Below, piece by piece: positions 12,938-48,061 of a DNA stretch of 64,000 bases (position 1 is its first letter; each line of letters starts with the position of its first letter). Origin of the DNA: Eumeta japonica (Eukaryota; Arthropoda; Insecta; Lepidoptera; Psychidae); NCBI GenBank assembly GCA_005406025.1, contig BGZK01000538.1, positions 1 to 64,000 of the forward strand, written 5' to 3'. The notes under the pieces were generated by a model, which was not told where the DNA came from, did not search any database, and saw only the letters and a program-made list of their open reading frames with translations. The position numbers and the translations under genes were made by a program.

Positions 12938-13293
12938 TTAACTTATATATAAGTGTAGATCGCAACAATATTTTAACTTACATTAATTTATTTCATATTT
13001 TTAAAAATATTTTCTAAAAAAAGTGTGCTAATCTACACTCATCTAAGGTTTAATGTATATAGCTTTATTTCTTTAACACTTCATGGATTTTAAGATTACA
13101 CTATATTTTTATAAGATCAACATTTGAAGTACTTTGAATGGTCAACATTTCATGTTACCCTTGATTGTAGAGAAATATAAAATTAAATTTCATAGATTTT
13201 ACATGATCAACAGTATCTTAGTATGAAGTATGAAGAGAAATTTGTACTTATAACTAAGATTAGGGATATAATTTAAAATCTATACTTGCTTAC

Positions 13294-13420
13294 CTCAAAA
13301 AAGCATACCAAAATTCGATATACGAATTCCAAAAAAAGAATTTCAGATGTGATTTCAATTGCCAGTTTGTAGTCTTCTAAATTTTCACTAATTTTATAAA
13401 TATCAAATTTATCTAAATCG
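13294..13420 (-). CDS. FAM8A1-like coding exon 3
   Basis: Acceptor TATTTTCAG ends at 13421 and donor GTAAGC starts at 13293. It joins exon 2 as AT|C (Ile159) and encodes an acidic loop plus LAIEITSEILFLEFVYRILV, a strongly FAM8A1-like stretch. It ends in phase 0, so at least one further exon is required. Confidence 0.85.
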
Positions 13421-14782
13421 CTGAAAATATAAAATTGCAAGTCAACAAATTTGTAAAGAATATACTAATTAATAACAACATTTTGTAATAAAAAACCTAT
13501 TAGATATACAAAGAAATTTATCACAGAACAATCATACAAATGACGATTACAATTTGAAAAAGAAAAGTAAGATTAACATTATTTTCATGTAATCCTACAG
13601 CATTAAACTAAAAGACGGAGTTGAAGGCTACTTACATAAACTCAAGCATATCAACAGCAACAAACATGACTACCAGTTTTAGAACAAAAAGCAGCACAAA
13701 ATCAATGATTTCTGCCACTAATCTTTTGTATAGGGGAGGAACCACATATTCAAATCCACCATGACGAGAAATCACTGAAAATGCAACATGGTACAGTACT
13801 AACTACCTAACAGATAAAAAAGTACATGTTAGCTAACTAGTACATGTTATTTCATCATAATAAAATTTATCCTATGATGAATGACCATCAATCTTACTAT
13901 CTAATTTTACAACACTAATTACTGATTGTGTATAATAATTTAATAATTATATCAATTAATAAAAAACAATAATAAATTATAATATTAAAAAATAAAACAA
14001 TGGTCCTTGGAATAAAGTGTTATTAACTGTCTTTACTGCCAAAAAGGTTTTCACCTAATTATACTTCTATAGTAAATTAATTTGCTACACATACTATAAT
14101 GGAAAGCAGATTATATGAGTTTGAAATATGTGTAATATTTAAACTCCAAAATAAAATACTGGAAAAGGTCATCTAGAACTGTGCTTCTCCCAATCAAACA
14201 GGTCTGTTTATTTTTCTTATAAAATACATAAACTTTATATATTCCAAGAAAAAAACCAAAGACCCACACAATTTTATCAATTATTTCAATTTCTAAAAAT
14301 GATCTATCTTTAATTATAGTTTAGATGAAATGAATGTATTCATTCCAAGTAAACAAAAACTTTTAATGACTGATGTTAATATATGAAAAGGTTAGTGTAC
14401 CTATGGCTTACACACAAGTTTTTGTTCATTCATATATATATTTACCTTCAGCAGCAGTCAGTGGTTCATCAGGAAGTCGATTTCCTACTATGTTTCGAGG
14501 TGGAGCATTGGGTAACTGAAATGGCCAGTGCTGTCCTTGAAGCTGATAATTATTGTTAAGTAATGGGACATTTGCAGAGCTATTTTGCAAACCGTGAAAA
14601 GTCATCATATAATAAGGAAAACAAGTAGATAGATTTTGATACATTTGGGCTTGTTGAATCCATAATCGCAGAGACTGAAAATAAACTTCCCGTTCAGACT
14701 GAGGTTCCGTTTGATGAACATCTCCGGGAGTAGCGAGCGGGACCGTGTCAGTGGACGGGCCACCCTGCTCGTTTTGAGACAT
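13294..14782 (-). CDS. FAM8A1-like RDD-family ER membrane protein, first three coding exons
   Basis: Exons 14446-14782, 13636-13774 and 13294-13420 (minus strand) join in phase into 201 codons. The start is the ATG at 14782, the first Met of the open exon. A hydrophilic N-terminus holds a FAM8A1-type block (REVYFQSLRLWIQQAQMYQN, residues 31-50, followed by FPYYMM). Next come the start of the RDD domain (YKRLVAEIIDF, about 128-138), one membrane segment (about 138-155), an acidic loop and a second hydrophobic segment ending LVCFFE (about 184-201). In mammals FAM8A1 is a cofactor of the HRD1 ubiquitin ligase in ER-associated degradation; that role is inferred here. The remaining RDD segment and C-terminus should follow at lower coordinates, but I could not find them, so the model is incomplete. 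It is divergent from Rab6, with about 4.4 kb between their start codons. Confidence 0.85.
13636..13774 (-). CDS. FAM8A1-like coding exon 2
   Basis: Acceptor TTTTCAG ends at 13775 and donor GTAAGT starts at 13635. It joins exon 1 as G|TG (Val113) and encodes the first RDD membrane segment, with KRLVAEIIDFVLLF at about 129-142. Confidence 0.88.
14446..14782 (-). CDS. FAM8A1-like coding exon 1
   Basis: Starts at ATG (14782-14780) and ends after codon 112 plus one base. The donor GTAAAT begins at 14445. It encodes the cytosolic N-terminal part. The open frame continuing to 14426 beyond the donor is intronic. Confidence 0.85.
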
Positions 14783-15384
14783 TTTGCTTCGTTGTTTCCT
14801 TAAAAGATTAGTTTAGAAATTAAACTTAACGAACACTGTACTAAATATTTATTTGTGTTTATGAATTAGATTAGTAAGATATTACCTAGACAATAAAACT
14901 TAAAAGTGGGATTACATCATAACTTAACTAATTTATTAATCGTAAATATTGTACAATTTCAATTTATTGCACCTGACACCTGAATCTACGATCATAGAGT
15001 ACCTATATATAAATAATTATGGTGATAAATGTTATGATGTGTATATGTTTTGTTTGCTGCTGTCAAGTTAAAAAAAGACTCTAGTATAGACAATAAGATA
15101 AATGACAAAACGGACAAACGAAACCGTCGATTTTTTTTTCGTAAATAAATATATTCTTATGCTAAATAATGCGTGTTATTATAAAACATTAGCATAGTTT
15201 AGATAGTTATGGAAACGAAATTGTGAAAACCATCCTCAAAGTAATGCATGTATTTCGTATTGATAAATTTTATATTTATAACAAATGCACAGAATAAATC
15301 AAAGGTAACGATTCGTTGAGTACATTTTTATATTAAAGAATTACGCATTTTCTATGTTATAGAATTATATTCTTTTTAAGTTTT
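14783..15384. other. upstream of the FAM8A1-like gene, nothing specific seen
   Basis: AT-rich. It must hold the 5' UTR or promoter of the minus-strand gene but shows no clear core element. No open frame of note. Confidence 0.5.
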
Positions 15385-15995
15385 TAGTCCGTGCGAGTCG
15401 GACACACCCCGTGCGCCCGAGCGCACGGACTGCCCATAGCGGGTTTTTGTTCTCCTTCCCCTTCGCACGGGTAAAACACAAAAAAAAGTTCACCAATCAA
15501 TCGTTCCCTGTGCATGGCCCCTCAAGTGAAATACGTTATCTATCAGATCAAAGTGGCCGTGCCCGATGGTCCGATACAAACTGCGTTCCTCACCAAGCTC
15601 ACCCTATAAAAGGGCTACATCCGTTACCGGCTGACCTATACGACATCGACGTGATACGAGCTGTGCTTCGCAGCTAAGCGTCCCAGAATTGAAGCACAAC
15701 AAAATATTTGATCGGACATCGGAGCGGTACGTCCAAAATTACATAAAACCAGTGCTGTCCATCTGAAACGACGTGATCGCTCGCGACCTCCGTATAGAAT
15801 TTGTGGAGGAATTCATCCGCTAATCGAAGAGGTTCAACTTTGCTGACTGGGGCTCTTTTAAATTCCTCCTGAATATTGCGTCACAGCCCGAGGGATCGCC
15901 GGGTGCCCAACTTTCTCACGTGATATCCTCAATTCGCTGCTCCAGATTATAGGTTGAGTCGACGCTCTTTCCCAACCCCGAAGAGCATCCAGACG
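15385..15995 (+). repeat. GC-rich dispersed element fragment (family D copy 1)
   Basis: Starts TTTTTAGTCCGTGCGAGTCG; a sister copy starts at 17899. The shared part runs about 110 bp (to the ACACAAAAAAAAG run), with a CGTGCGCCCGAGCGCACGG inverted segment. Downstream, GC-rich sequence to about 15995 has a frame at 15411-15677 and looks like decayed coding DNA of a retroelement, but I cannot assign a family. Confidence 0.5.
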
Positions 15996-16677
15996 ACGAG
16001 ATGATTTCTGGACATGAAGACATTATGTTCGTTTTTGTGTACCTGTATTTAATTCAAGGACGAAGTAGACTACAAGACGACAATTCAGGAACCGTTTTAT
16101 TCAAACTCGTCAGCTTCATATGCTTAAAATTTAGCCTTTATTTAATAAGTGTTGAAAAAATCAATTTGTACTTTAAAGACTGGCGCAAAGCCATCATTGT
16201 ATTCTTCTTTAAACTTTAAAACTCATGGCAGCTTTGCAAAAATTATTGCGCTATAAGCTTTCTCAGCATCCATGGCAAACTTTATGGGAAAATCATGACT
16301 GATAGCTTTGTGAATGATACTGAAAGCTGTTTTAGAAAAGGTTGGTGAAGAAACTTATGTTTCAAAGAAAAAAATCATATTGCAGGTTAGTTTATTTATT
16401 TTTGTACTGTGGCAACAACATTGCACAAACATTAATATTTTACATATTTAAAACCAAATTCTAAAGTAGTGTCTTCACTCCAGTGAAACCATATTTTTAC
16501 GACAACTAATGGACTCGATTAAAACAACACGTTCGGACTTGTTTAGCCAGTGAGAAAATAATAGTATGTGTACTAGATGGGAAACGCTACTCTTCTGAAA
16601 TAATACAATAAAACGAAAGGTTCAACTTAATTATATTTGTAATCTATTCAACGGCTTGTTTCCACGCATCAAGTGTT

Positions 16678-16747
16678 TTATAAATAATTATCTGTCTGAC
16701 TTGAAAAAATATGAATTTTTTCAAGTCAGCCTGATAATTATTTATAA
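16678..16747. other. near-perfect 70-nt hairpin
   Basis: Arms 16678-16692 and 16733-16747 (15 bp) and inner arms 16696-16710 and 16715-16729 (15 bp) are perfect reverse complements. A 3-nt internal loop (TGT/CCT) and a 4-nt terminal loop (ATGA) separate them. Precursor-like in shape, but it could be the core of a fold-back transposon. Confidence 0.75.
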
Positions 16748-17539
16748 CACATTTTTGTCCACACTGATGTGTGAGCTATTTCCCAAAGGTCTCCTACATA
16801 TCGAAGACCAAGTAATTTTTCCGCCCTTTTGGCAGTTGTGAGCGATGGTAACTAAAATTAATAATTCTGTCCACGAAAGAGGTGTGAAAGTAAATTTTAG
16901 TAAGACTATATTTGAGTTATAGGCGACCGTGTCCGTAAAGTGCATTATTAATGTAATTTTACAATCGTATTAATTAACATATCAGCTTGTGTGTAACATA
17001 ACGTAGAGAATGCACATATGAAAAATTCATGATTCATTAGCGTAAAGTATTGCATCATCCTCGATGAGCGAAACGGAAGTACTTGAGAGGTAGAGTGGGG
17101 ATAGGCGACGTGATACCTAGGATAGATTCTAGACAGACAATAAACAATCGTTATTATTATGTGTTCTTATTATCCTTGAAATGTAGAATGAGCACATTCG
17201 GTTAATTGCAGGCTGTCAATATGTTATGGATATACTGGACAGATATATTCATGTCGTTGGTAGCAGCCTGAATCGTATGGCTGTATGATCCGAAAATTAG
17301 GTGAATTAGGCATTTAGGGCATACAGGCAGCTCGCTATCACATACACACGGAGGATATAAAGAACAAAGGTTGAAATAGAAATAAAGGAAGGACGGGATA
17401 AGCACAGTATACGGTGTCCGTACGCAACCTGTTATAAGTGCTCTATATCACGGACACGGTCTAGATTTATAATAGTTGTTTTATATATTGTAGATAATTG
17501 TTTGAAAATATTATAATCGTGTAATTAATGAAAAGTAAA

Positions 17540-17745
17540 TGATAAGAAGACAGATCTCCTGTGAGGAGCGCCCGTCGGCAGCACGGTGGAGGAGGTAATA
17601 CATCCCTGCCTGTATAAGCCGGAACACTTCCGGGATTTTTGTTGTAGGGATTATCCCATTCATTACGACCTTTAAATGTCATGAATCCGGTGCTCTCCCC
17701 GCGCCTCCCGGAGTACCCTTGAAGATTCAATTCGTACTGCAAAAT
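17540..17745 (-). repeat. GC-rich retroelement-like tail
   Basis: On the minus strand it reads CTCCGGGAGGCGCGGGGAGA, then GGTCGTAATGAATGGGATAA and CCTCCACCGTGCTGCCGACG, ending in an AT-rich tail. This looks like the conserved 3' end of a lepidopteran non-LTR element. The frame 17467-17742 is part of it. Confidence 0.5.
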
Positions 17746-17894
17746 TCACGTGACCTTCTATGCCGATGTGTCTGATTAAAAGGTCACCCATAGGACAGTC
17801 ACTCGTCGACGGCATCCCTGTGCCGGAATGGCCGGGTTTTCCGACGAAGGAATCATAGCTTTTGGATTACTACATGACAGATATAATTTGTTCA

Positions 17895-18206
17895 AGAGGT
17901 TTTTAGTCCGTGAGAGTCGGATACACTCGTATGCCCGGGCACACGGACGGCCCATAATGGGTTTTTCTCCTCCTTCTCCCCTATCGCACGGGAAAAACTA
18001 CAAAAAAAAGGGATTTTTGTCAGTTCGAGTTCTGCAGCCGACTGAACAACCCTGAAGAAGAGGAGAAGCAGCCCATCGAAGAGAGTAAAGCCAGTGTAGT
18101 GCAACGGCGACGGCGTTTTATTCAGAACCATTCCCGTGGAAAAATATCCGTCCTCGACAAGATTATCTTCTTTTCGACAGCGGGAAGAAATAATCTTAGC
18201 GAGTAA
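17895..18206 (+). repeat. GC-rich dispersed element fragment (family D copy 2) with charged open frame
   Basis: Starts GTTTTTAGTCCGTGAGAGTC, matching 15385-15490. After the A-run at about 18003 a frame without ATG stays open to TAA at 18204-18206. It encodes a charged peptide with NNPEEEEKQPIEESK (about 18042-18086), VVQRRRRFIQNHSRGK (about 18096-18143) and a C-terminal stretch after it. Probably a fragment of the element's first open frame; no family recognised. Confidence 0.45.
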
Positions 18207-18708
18207 GCGAAATAAATGCCCATTTTTTAAAAATTTTGGAACACGGGCCTAAGTAACTTAAATATAACACCTATTGATAGAAATAAATAAAACTATGCTC
18301 TGATATGACTTGATGGCATTTCATTGTTGTAAAAGAACATTGAGTTATTATTATTACTATTAAGCTTTAATATAAAAGAAGAGAAAATGTTTAAGCTACG
18401 TTCCGTTCTACGTGATTAAATAGATGTGGAAATGCAAAAATCGATTAAAATTTTAAAATGTATCGTACAAGATATCTTCTAAGTTCCATGACCAGGAAAT
18501 AAACTAACAGAGGTAAAGATAAAAGCTTATAAAAGTAATCGTATAATGATGATATTGAGATTGTCATTTATATTCCATGTTGCCATTAAATAAACTTTAA
18601 TTTCCCCTGAAAATACTAAATAAATGATAAAGCTAGAGTTTTAAGGGCATTGATTTTTTTACCGTCAATGTCAATTTTTATATAATTTACCCTCTTTTTC
18701 AGAATTAA

Positions 18709-18754
18709 AAGATAACATGGTAGGTGTCTCAGTAGATACCTACCATGTTATCTT
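18709..18754. other. 20-bp stem hairpin, loop 6 nt
   Basis: Arms 18709-18728 and 18735-18754 pair fully apart from one G/T position. They contain AACATGGTAGGT and its complement. About 435 bp upstream of the Rab6 start codon. Confidence 0.75.
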
Positions 18755-18818
18755 ATTTTTTGTATTTCGGTATTTCTTGAATTTATTATTTTTATATGAT
18801 ATGTATTATTTATATACG

Positions 18819-18864
18819 GTATTTCTTGTATTTATTACATGGTAGGAATAAATACAAGAAATAC
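18819..18864. other. 18-bp perfect stem hairpin, loop 10 nt
   Basis: Arms 18819-18836 and 18847-18864 are exact reverse complements. The loop, ACATGGTAGG, repeats 10 bases of the neighbouring hairpin arm (18715-18724), so the two hairpins are related. Confidence 0.75.
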
Positions 18865-19020
18865 GTTTATTCAGGACTGTGTTTCATTGGATTGCTATTT
18901 ATTTGGGGAAAAAATTTCCTTACTTGGTATCCTTTTTTGGATGCTGTTCGTTCGCAAATATGTTGCAAATTGACCGGCCGACAGAGACAGCACAACAGCA
19001 GTCGTTTTAAAGGAGTGACG

Positions 19021-42762
<23,742 letters not shown>

Positions 42763-43438
42763 GCGCCGCGGCCGGCTTGGTGTGCTCCCGCCCTCGCACC
42801 CGCACCGCTCGCCCTGTCGCCACCGCCTACTGTTGCATTTCTGTCTCGTGCGGTCGATATAAGTTCGTATACGTCGTGTCGCATACGACCTTCTGACGAC
42901 AAGTTTCGTTCCGATCTTCGGCGGGAGCCTGTCCGGCGTCGTCGACGCCTTAGGGCCGAAGGAGAGTCGGACCGAGCCGGGATGAGGCGGGGCGAATCAC
43001 CGTGTGTAAAATTAGTATTACCTATTTATTTATTTAGTGCTTAAGACTGCATGACGCAACATGACGTCGCGTCGGTCGAAGAGCCGTCGATCCGGTTCCG
43101 AGTCATTCCAATGAAAAGCGTATATATGTATATTTAATATGTATTATATAAAATGTGAAATAAGTGCAGACCACTATTTTTTTATTTTTATTAAATCGGC
43201 ATTAGATTTAATATATTGACAGTAAGAGCTTAAATAATAATTTTATAATATCATGTGTAAGAAAACGATGTCTATTACTACTTAATAATTTGTTAAGCTA
43301 CTGCGTGGCGACGCGCGGGCCGGCGCTGCGGCGCGGCGCTGGTCTGCGCGTCGGCGTCGGCGCCCGCGATGTGCTCGCTTGCAATTCTTAATTTTTGTAT
43401 TTTATTAATGTAAATATCGATTCTTCATAATAGTTACT

Positions 43439-43444
43439 AATAAA
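43439..43444 (+). terminator. poly(A) signal for Rab6 isoform a
   Basis: AATAAA, 677 bp after the exon 6a stop and 76 bp before the exon 6b acceptor, so cleavage here would remove exon 6b. Confidence 0.55.
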
Positions 43445-43520
43445 ATATTAATGATGCAATAGTAGTTTTGAATGATGTGGACGAGTAGGCGTGGCGGATG
43501 TATTCCTTAACGTGTGCCAG

Positions 43521-43591
43521 CGGTGGATCTGCAGAGCCAGTCGCAGCTGGGGTCCGAGCAGGAGGGCTCGGAGTCGGGATGCGTGTGCTGA
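43521..43591 (+). CDS. Rab6: alternative Rab6 last exon 6b (CVC tail)
   Basis: Acceptor CGTGTGCCAG ends at 43520. Joined to exon 5 (A|CG, Thr188) it stays in frame for VDLQSQSQLGSEQEGSESGC, Val, Cys and TGA, giving a 210-aa Rab6 with a Cys-x-Cys terminus. Correct phase, a stop right after a prenylation motif and its own AATAAA (43789-43794) make chance unlikely. The tail is polar and acidic, unlike tail 6a. The polypyrimidine tract is weak, so use may be regulated. Confidence 0.8.
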
Positions 43592-43788
43592 GCGCGCGCC
43601 CTCCCCACGCGCATCGCGCCCACACCTCCGCTTGTCGCGGCACCTATCCTATCTGTGAAGCATACCGAGTATGTGAACGTGTACAGCGCACAAACACGAC
43701 GCTGCGCCCGCGCCTTCGCCGCAGCCGCCGCCGTCGCTGAGAATATATTCATTTCGATTAGATCGCTTTTCACTGCTCTCAATTAATT

Positions 43789-43794
43789 AATAAA
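43789..43794 (+). terminator. poly(A) signal for Rab6 isoform b
   Basis: AATAAA about 200 bp after the exon 6b stop. Confidence 0.55.
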
Positions 43795-45384
43795 CAGATA
43801 TATAAAAGAGCATCCTGGCGTCTTCACTCCTGCGCTTATTATTTGCCCTTGTAAGTGTAAGACACAAAAAAAAAACTAATGTGTATTTTTAAACGACTTA
43901 CAAATACGAAGTATTATCCGAATTAAATTATTCATTTGCATAACATATCTATGGAAGAGTATAAAATGGATTTAATTAGCTATGTTAGTGTTTTGTACTA
44001 AATGTGCTAAAAATCGAATAATTTCGAGATTACTTTATGCTTGTCTTTATCTGTCGTAACCCACAGATCCATTCACATACAAACATGGAAACTATTATTG
44101 GTGACAGCCGTAAAATAACTGCAGCCATAAAATAAATGCATGGTCAAAATTTGTAATATAGAGATCAAATTTATTGTAGTAATAATAGCCATTATGTGAA
44201 GTATCATATTCATATAAAATGGTATGAGGTCCAAAACTGAATAGCACGCATGCGGTCTATGTTATGGAAATTACAACATCAAAGTTGGTAAAAGTCAGAT
44301 TTAATTTGGTTTAAACCTTTTTTTTTTTTTCATCAATTTTGATTATCGATCGGAATATTAATCAATAAGTTCAATTTATATCTGTTTTCTTTAGAATATT
44401 ATCAAGTGTTAAATATAAGGTGGATTTTTTTTAACTTTGTAGAAACAATGTGTTGCCAATACTCAAGAAATATTTCAATAAATTGTCTTTTTCCACTGTT
44501 TTTAGCCGCTATGGGTGTATGCACTATAAAAATAATACAATATTTTAAAAAAGAATGGTTAAAAAAACAAAGATGCGCTTTTAATAATGCACTTAACCAA
44601 AAAATAAATTTCGGTATATATTTTATATTCATAATTTTTGTTTCCAGTATTTAGACATTGTAATCTTAACTATACATTTTATGTATTCATAACAATAATG
44701 TGGCAATATTGAGAGGGGTATCACAATGTAAATGTCTAAAATACAAAATCATTTCTTTTAGTTTGTCTAAACTACATTTATTTATCCTTGGTTTTTTTAT
44801 CACTTTCTTTGTGCAATTCTTTCCTTATGCTATTCAGCCCTCTATACGTTTCTTATTATGGCTCAATTAAAGTTTTATAGCATCAAGTCAGCCATGGAGG
44901 CGCTTAGTTGCAGCCATAAAGCTCCAGCAGGTTGTTGTGTAACCTGTGTCGGACGTATAATGAATATGTCTCGAGACAACAAAAAAAAGCCCAAACTCAG
45001 TCTATTTTTGCTCCATCATCAGACCCCTACAGTGTCTATATATACAAATAGGATTCATTAAAATAAAGGAACAAGCCCAGACTGAACAAACAGGTTACAT
45101 ACATGACTTGCCATTGAATAGTTTTATTGCTTTCACAGTGATATCAATTTAATGGTTCATTCATTTAGAGGGCGCTGTGTCAATAAGGTTCGTATAAATA
45201 TACAAGATTTACCCCTATATAAATTTAAGAGTATTGAACAATCGCTCAGTAAGAAAGTATTATACAATTTCTGAATACATATTTAGAAGATAAATATCCA
45301 TGGGCATAAGCGGCTCGTCTTCTTACCGGACTGTTTCGTTCTTAATAGTTTCGTATTTGTTTTGGCTATGTATGAGCAAATTAG
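43795..45384. other. intergenic, nothing specific seen
   Basis: AT-rich. The frames at 44402-44654 on the two strands overlap each other and look accidental. Confidence 0.6.
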
Positions 45385-45536
45385 AAAAGAGCTATCCTTA
45401 AGTTTCTTGCTCGTTCTTCTTGAAGGAAAGCTGCCTTCTGAACGAGCGGTAAAGTGTAAATTTGCAAAAAAGTATGACGTATTTCAAGTGTTATTTTGTA
45501 ACCTATGAAATAAAAATATTTTGAATTGAATTGAAG
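45385..45536 (+). repeat. family C short retroelement-like tail, copy 3
   Basis: AAAAGAGCTATCCTTAAGTT, CTTGCTCGTTCTTCTTGAAG, ending AACCTATGAAATAAAAATAT and TTTGAATTGAATTGAA. Confidence 0.6.
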
Positions 45537-46856
45537 TGGTGCCATAAAATTACTGTGTAGTAATCAAATTGATAAATAAATTATAAGTGGGGGGAAAATT
45601 ACTCGCAAGAGTTTTTGGACATATACGAAGTTAATAATAAGAATGTGTAGCAAAAGATGATTGGAGGCATCTTGTTGATATGAAACGTCTAGTGGCGCAA
45701 AGCGGAGCGGCTGTTGACACGCGCTCGTAACTCTGTGACTTCCCACTCGCTGAGGTTGTATAACTAAAGCGTAGTGTTGTTGTTCACTTCGGAACACGCT
45801 TTTAAATTTTGTTATTAAAAAATGTGTATTTTTCAAATAAAGAATAATTTCTTTCTTAAAAAAGAAAACAATATTTTATTTTTAATTATGCCATACTTTT
45901 GCTTATGTTATATTTATTTCTTTTAATAAACCATCATTTTATGCATATCTCTTATACAACATAGCTTCAATCTTTCACATTTGTCAGGCGTCCCGCAATT
46001 TCTCAATTTTTCTAATTACAATTATTCGTGACATTGATTTTGATATGTCTAACGATGGATTCCGCCGTTATGCGTAGACTTAGCAACTAGTGGCCGAATC
46101 GACGCGTTGGTTACGGAAGAAAGAGCTACGATTTCGATAACACACCGCAGACGAATTATATTAGTCAAAGTGTCACAACTTAAGGGAGACTGTCCCTCTC
46201 AGTGCCTCTAAGGGCTCGTTAGCCGTATGAACGACGGCGATCGTTGGCAGCCACCGAACGCGAAGTGGTTCAATGTTCTATGTAAAAGCCAATGACAAAA
46301 TTTGGAACATTGTAGACTAGAGTCTAAAAATTTAAAAGTACCATTTATGAAAAATACAGATATTTATTTTGTTTTCATTGAAATAATAGATCACTTATGT
46401 CACGAAACTGCACGCGGTCGCTATTCGATGTACACTGAGACGAAGCATAGATTTTAACATGACTGCATCGGAGGTGCAGAGCAGGATGATCTGTGACATT
46501 TTAGTCTATTCTTATAAAGCCACGATGACAGTAATTACCTTGATAATACATGTATACAGAAATCAGTTACCTGACAGAGCAACTGTATACTGTTATACTC
46601 ACTTGATTTGTTTAAAATATGAGTGTTTTCTAGAAGGTTAGGTGTAGTTCATAAATTTAAAAAAGTACCTTAAGCGCTAAAACATTCATTTTTCAATAAT
46701 GCCAGAAAACCAAAAAGGCCAAGAAATTTTTATACTGATTTAAAAATCTTTCAAAAGGGAAAGTTTAAAATTATTTTGCTTATTGCTACATCACGCTTCA
46801 AAACCAAAAGTTTCTTTTAGACCTCTGTTCGACTCGACCTTCATATAGAACGTAGC
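45537..46856. other. intergenic, probable decayed repeats
   Basis: The minus-strand frame at 45564-45836 and a GC-richer patch at about 46040-46280 are unassigned. No gene recognised. Confidence 0.5.
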
Positions 46857-46964
46857 TTTTAGGGTTCCGAGACAAAATAGCAAAGACGGAATTCTTATAG
46901 TTTCGTTACGTCCGTCCGTCCATTCGTATATCGCAGGCATTTTACTCAAAAACTACAAGATGTA
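46857..46964 (+). mobile_element. GGGTTCCG-type element, left half, cut at a TA by a mariner
   Basis: TTTTAGGGTTCCGAGACAAA, CGTCCGTCCGTCC, GGCATTTTACTCAAAAACTA, CAAGATGTA, then mariner sequence begins at once. The missing half matches 48062-48486 in reverse. Confidence 0.75.
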
Positions 46965-47830
46965 TTAGGTTGAGGAGAAAGTTTTTTCATATTTTATAAA
47001 TAAAAAATCAGTAAAATCCCTTTGGTTGTGCTGTTTGTATATGGCTAGTTTTGATACCATTAAATAGATGACATTTTAAGAAAGGAAAAATAAAAAGTAA
47101 CCGTGTCCTTCCATTTTGTATTGTTTTTGTGCCCACTAAATTGAGTGAATCTAATGTAGAAATTCGATACATTTTGAAGTGTTATTACAAAAAAGAGAAA
47201 AATGCGACACAACCGCGAAAATAGTTCGTGACGATTATGGACCTATATAAGAGTGGCGTTTTTAATCTGATAATTTTGATGGCAAAGATTAGCCTCGCTC
47301 TGGTCGACCTATTACGGATGAAGTCATTCTGGAAAAAGTAGAGTAAGATCGGCGTATTATTCTTACGACATGGCTGTAGATCTGGAGATTGACCACAAAA
47401 CAGTTTTGACTCATATGAGAAAAGTTCAATACTTGGGGTCCCGCACAAGCTCCCTGAAAGAAATCTAAGGAATTGTGTACTCATTTTTGATTCTCTACTG
47501 AAAAGTGATGAAACCGAACCGTGTTTGAAAAGATTGATCACTGGTGATGAAAAAAGAACTACCTACGACAGTAACGTGTAAAAAGATGGTCAAAAGGCAA
47601 ACAAACTCCACAGACTATAGTGAAACCCGGATTAACTCGCAATAAGTTGATGCTATGTGTTTGGCGGGATAGGAAGGGCATTATTCATTATGAGCTTTTA
47701 CCGCCGGGTAAATGCATAAATTTTGATTTTACTGCCAACAGCTGATGAGATTCATGCGAGAAATACCTAATTATCCTAATTCAAAAAGACCTATTAAGGG
47801 CATTTCGAACGTGAACGGGTATATTACATT
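46965..47830 (+). mobile_element. mariner-type transposon, decayed 5' part
   Basis: Inverted-repeat-like terminus TTAGGTTGAGGAGAAAGTTT follows a target TA. Plus-strand coding remains are spread over frames with stops: NVEIRYILKCYYKK (about 47154), PRSGRPITDEVILEKVE (about 47294), LEIDHKTVLTH (about 47378), ITGDEK (about 47539), then KGIIHYELLPPGK (about 47676). The catalytic C-terminal third is absent. The minus-strand frame 47185-47541 is its shadow. Confidence 0.75.
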
Positions 47831-48061
47831 GCGTTTTTTTTTTCCGATGTTTAAGCCATGTACACCATAACAAAACATTACACAAAAAATGCTGTCATTT
47901 CCGTGAAACGTTTTATTATGTCATATTCTATCAGTAATACGACAATATGGAGAATCTTTTTTTTAATAAAGTTTTCATGTACATAAGGAGTTACATTGTA
48001 ATAAAAAACTGATAGTAAGAGAAAATAACTCAAAATGTCTGGACTCAAGAATAATACTGAA

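Noticed and set aside
43437..43782. GC-rich minus-strand and plus-strand frames around Rab6 exon 6b
   Set aside because: Composition-driven frames without family motifs. The exon 6b frame explains the conserved-looking part.
47185..47541. 118-codon minus-strand frame
   Set aside because: Antisense shadow of the mariner remnant. The plus strand carries the recognisable transposase pieces.
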